This document shows, piece by piece, positions 61,374-64,000 of a stretch of 64,000 bases of DNA. The notes under the pieces are model-generated. The model did not search any database. It had not been told where the DNA came from and saw only the letters and a program-made list of their open reading frames with translations. Position 1 is the first letter of the stretch. The number at the start of each line of letters is the position of its first letter. The DNA is from an uncultured Flammeovirgaceae bacterium (GTDB taxonomy: Bacteria > Bacteroidota > Bacteroidia > Cytophagales > Cyclobacteriaceae), in assembly GCA_937883755.1 (NCBI GenBank), contig CAKZYA010000058.1, positions 186,001 to 250,000 on the forward strand, given 5' to 3'. The position numbers were made by a program, and so were the translations under genes.

Positions 61374-61952
61374 CTAGGCGAACTGCTTTTTGGCCACTTC
61401 CTTTGGGTTAGTGTGATGCCAGCGAACGGCAAAGGCCAGCGGCAGCTTCAGCAAAAACATAGTGAGCAGCAGCTCTAGTATCGCATTGGTTTCCGGTAGG
61501 AAAACCTGTAAGGCAACAATGCCGCCCACCGCTAGCAGTGAGCCTACGGTGGCCTGTTGTGATGTATCTTTGATAATATTGACTACGAGTGAGGTAGCAA
61601 TCACGTAGCCGGAAACGATGGCAATCGTCATCCCGAATTCGGGAAAAAGAATGCTCATGAATAGCGGTTGCAAAAAGTGCAGGCTGATAAACCACAACCT
61701 TCTTTTATTACTTTGCGCGTAATAGTCACTGGTTCCGTAGCTAAAGTTAGCAATGATACCACCTGCCAAGTCATAGGTGAGGGCAATAAGCGTCCAGCGT
61801 TGCCAATCGGCAAAATCAAATCCATCGGTTAGCGTAAGTATGGCCAGGGTGGTGGCTAAAGCAATGAAGTGGGTAAGAGCCAGGTCAAACCAATTGCTAC
61901 GTTCGCCGTGGATTTCGTGTAAAAAGCCGGGAATGATTATCGGGTTTTTCAT
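61374..61952 (-). CDS. Multi-pass membrane protein, unknown
   Basis: A 192-residue protein with about five or six hydrophobic segments and a conserved-looking loop (YGTSDYYAQSNKRRLWFISLH). No family recognised. It is followed by a strong hairpin and then the AraC gene. Confidence 0.6.
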   Translation of the reverse strand: MKNPIIIPGFLHEIHGERSNWFDLALTHFIALATTLAILTLTDGFDFADWQRWTLIALTYDLAGGIIANFSYGTSDYYAQSNKRRLWFISLHFLQPLFMSILFPEFGMTIAIVSGYVIATSLVVNIIKDTSQQATVGSLLAVGGIVALQVFLPETNAILELLLTMFLLKLPLAFAVRWHHTNPKEVAKKQFA

Positions 61953-62087
61953 CTTTGTTGGGTTTTAAAAAGTTAAACAACGAAACAAAGATGCCGAAAC
62001 CTTCAGGTCGGATCGTCCCTAGTTATAAAAGTGAACCTACTATGAGATTCCGGACATTTTAGCACGATAAGAAAGCTATAATCTGCG

Positions 62088-63185
62088 CTATTGTTCAACT
62101 GCGTAGAGGCCAGTAGACTTGGATTTTCCCTTGAGCGTAAAGTCTCCTAGTGCTTGTACTTCAAAAGCGTTCTGATCTTCCAGATTCTTATATATCTCGC
62201 TAGAGATGATCAGGTCTTTGCTGTACTTTTTACACAGGCTTTGCAGTCGGGCTGCGGTGTTTAGTACATCGCCAGTGAAAACAATCTCGCGCTTCAGTGC
62301 ACCTACTTCACCGGTAGTAACCTCGCCTACGTGCAGGCCCGCTTTAAAGTCTGGCAATGCTCCGAATTTGGTTAAAAAATCATTCCGGCGGCGTTCCAGA
62401 CTCTGTTTAATACCGAGAAAACAATTGATACAATTGTTTTCCCGAAAGCCCTGTCGGGCCTTCCAGGTAATCACTACCTCGTCTCCTATGTACTGATATA
62501 CTTCCCCCTGGCTGTTGATAATGGCATCCGACATCAGATCGTAGTACGCTCTCAATAGCTCAAAGTACCGAACGTGCCCTAACTGCTCGGCAATGGCGGT
62601 AGAGTCTTTCATATCCAGAAACATGAAAATACGTTCTTCCACCGTAGGTGTATGGTACCTTCCGGTAACTAAGTTACGTAGTACATTATAGCCCAAGTTC
62701 TCGCTTACCGTCGCATAAAACACACTTAACAGGAGGGAAAAAGCCAGTTGAACCAAGGTGTTAACGAACGTAGCGCTGATGAAAAATCGACCCATCTTCT
62801 GCCATACTTCGAGATCATAAATTGGGGTGCGGGCCTCAATGCTAGCGGCAATGGGGTAGGCTACGGAGATAATCAGCAGCGTAAAGAGTAGATAAATCGC
62901 AAATTTGTATACGATCTTCTTCGTCAGCGACAAGTGACTGAAGCGCTTTTCCAGTACCACCATTTCAAAAGTACCGACCATTAATCCTACAATAGCGACA
63001 GCCACGCTAGCGAATATGAATACCGGAAGGGTGAGAGTAATATCGGTATCGGGGTTAATATTTTGACTACGGGTCAACGTTAAATCGCTGATCAGAAACA
63101 CCCAGGACATCACGAGCCAAATAACTCCGAAGGGAATGATTCTGGCAATGTTTCTTTTAGATTTGGGAGTGAGACGAAGAGGCAT
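62088..63185 (-). CDS. Membrane-bound class III nucleotide cyclase
   Basis: A 365-residue protein with four transmembrane segments (about 15-155) and a C-terminal class III cyclase domain. Metal-binding aspartates are seen in MFLDMKDST and YQYIGDEVVI; the transition-state region is VFTGDVLNTAARLQS. The product (cAMP or cGMP) is not certain. A Cys-rich CINC segment precedes a linker. It may supply the signal for the Crp-type regulators. Confidence 0.85.
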   Translation of the reverse strand: MPLRLTPKSKRNIARIIPFGVIWLVMSWVFLISDLTLTRSQNINPDTDITLTLPVFIFASVAVAIVGLMVGTFEMVVLEKRFSHLSLTKKIVYKFAIYLLFTLLIISVAYPIAASIEARTPIYDLEVWQKMGRFFISATFVNTLVQLAFSLLLSVFYATVSENLGYNVLRNLVTGRYHTPTVEERIFMFLDMKDSTAIAEQLGHVRYFELLRAYYDLMSDAIINSQGEVYQYIGDEVVITWKARQGFRENNCINCFLGIKQSLERRRNDFLTKFGALPDFKAGLHVGEVTTGEVGALKREIVFTGDVLNTAARLQSLCKKYSKDLIISSEIYKNLEDQNAFEVQALGDFTLKGKSKSTGLYAVEQ

Positions 63186-63236
63186 ACTTAGGTTTGCGTA
63201 AAACCAACCCCTAATTTAATAATCCCACACGATTCT

Positions 63237-64000
63237 CTATATTTCTTTTTTGTGGGACTTGATCCAGGCTTTGGGCGTAGTGCCGGTAGATTGTTTGAAA
63301 AATTTATTAAACACCGACTTGGAATTGAAGCCGCTTTCGTAGGCGATGCCCAATAGGCTAAGGTGCTGGCTGGCAGGGTCTAATGCGCGAGCCTGAAAAG
63401 CCTGAACTCGATATTCATTGATGAAATCATTGAAGCTTTTTCCAATTTTGTCATTCAATAGCCAAGAAAGTTTATTAGGATGTAGTGCAATAGCATCCGC
63501 GAGTGATCTAAGTGTGAGACTAGAATTTAAATAGAGTTGTTCTTCGCTCATTACCTCTTTCAATGCATCAGTAAATGCAGTGATCTCTTTAGCCGTCAGT
63601 TTAGATTGCGTGGCTGCCTCGTCTTTTACTACAATATTGGTATCTGACTGGATGGAAAAGGTGGAATTACATAGTGCCTTATATTCTGTATTTCCTTTCA
63701 GGGCCTGTAGCAGAGGATCGTGCATAAAGTTGATATACTGCCCTAAACGCTGGTCTATTCCATTTCTGAGGGCAACCACTGATTCTTGCGTATCACCTAA
63801 GTAGAGTGGAATGTATACATCCCAGGGTAAGTATCCCGTATGATCGCGAAGAAAGTCAGTTGCCTGAGCTTCTCTCCCTTCATTGCGGACTTCAAAGAGC
63901 AGCACAAAGTCTGATTTATTGTCAATATCTGGGTGTCGATCCAGTATGTCGTAAAGGGCGTCTTTATCATTTATGAGGATAGTACAACAGGCTTTCACCT
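63237..64000 (-). CDS. TolB/TPR/AraC regulator, C-terminal part
   Basis: The C-terminal end of a paralogue of the 52348-54114 regulator; it runs off the right edge. The TPR-like part (YDILDRHPDIDN, LPWDVYIPLYLG) is followed by an AraC HTH nearly identical to the other copy (LSLLGIAYESGFNSKSVFNKFFKQSTGTTP). It is probably a second member of the same regulator family. The N-terminal sensor domain is outside the window. Confidence 0.85.
   Translation of the reverse strand, partial: VKACCTILINDKDALYDILDRHPDIDNKSDFVLLFEVRNEGREAQATDFLRDHTGYLPWDVYIPLYLGDTQESVVALRNGIDQRLGQYINFMHDPLLQALKGNTEYKALCNSTFSIQSDTNIVVKDEAATQSKLTAKEITAFTDALKEVMSEEQLYLNSSLTLRSLADAIALHPNKLSWLLNDKIGKSFNDFINEYRVQAFQARALDPASQHLSLLGIAYESGFNSKSVFNKFFKQSTGTTPKAWIKSHKKEI

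Noticed and set aside
1-64000. CRISPR arrays, rRNA operons or riboswitches
   Set aside because: No regularly spaced 25-40-bp direct repeats and no rRNA signature were seen; no conserved riboswitch core was found upstream of ribA or elsewhere.

Overview
The window looks like a chromosome segment of a member of the Bacteroidota, most likely a free-living cytophagal-type bacterium. The support is the -33/-7 promoter style in front of the tRNA gene (TTG...TAnnTTTG), 7TMR-DISM/LytS-type kinases paired with LytTR regulators, TolB-TPR-AraC regulators, a BT4734-like plus DUF3987 replication module and a DUF6625 glycosyltransferase. No species can be named from the sequence alone.

Region 1 (1-3817) is ordinary core genome: the 5' part of clpC, a WbqC-family protein, the TsaC/Sua5 tRNA-modification enzyme, the lytic transglycosylase MltG, a hotdog thioesterase and tRNA-Ser(UGA).

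Region 2 (3818-25081) is a genomic island of about 21 kb inserted at the 3' end of tRNA-Ser. The tRNA 3' end is repeated at 25061-25081, next to the island integrase. The left half is a defence operon: hsdR, a putative EVE-like/nuclease fusion, hsdM, hsdS, a HipA-like kinase and a DUF3037-like partner, with tightly coupled start and stop codons from hsdM onward. The middle holds a TPR histidine kinase, its LuxR-type regulator and two exported proteins of unknown function. The right half is the mobility and replication module: serine recombinase, HTH/coiled-coil protein, BT4734-like protein, DUF3987 protein, excisionase-like HTH, an unknown protein and a tyrosine integrase. The integrase is split by a 173-bp MITE-like element. 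Removing that element and one copy of its 3-bp target duplication restores one open frame of 404 codons. A second copy of the same element sits at 16963-17136.

Region 3 (25082-34788) is a second accreted segment of about 9.7 kb. It lies between two diverged copies (about 120 bp each) of the sequence that follows tRNA-Ser. It carries an IS481-like transposase remnant and an envelope-glycan set: an LTA-synthase-like phosphatase-superfamily enzyme, a CDP-alcohol phosphotransferase, a flippase, a DUF6625 glycosyltransferase, an FkbM methyltransferase, two SAM methyltransferases and an isoprenylcysteine-methyltransferase-like protein. It also has a truncated glycosyltransferase end and a ribA copy.

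Region 4 (34789-64000) is chromosomal-looking and rich in signalling. It has two LytS/LytTR systems, an Rrf2 regulator with three cysteines, several lipoproteins (one built from three repeated domains), small-molecule enzymes (alpha/beta hydrolases, GNAT, NmrA-like reductases, a Vat-like acetyltransferase), a Crp-type and an AraC-type regulator, a class III nucleotide cyclase and two TolB-TPR-AraC regulators. In-frame 15-bp repeats with small palindromic cores occur in two unrelated genes here.
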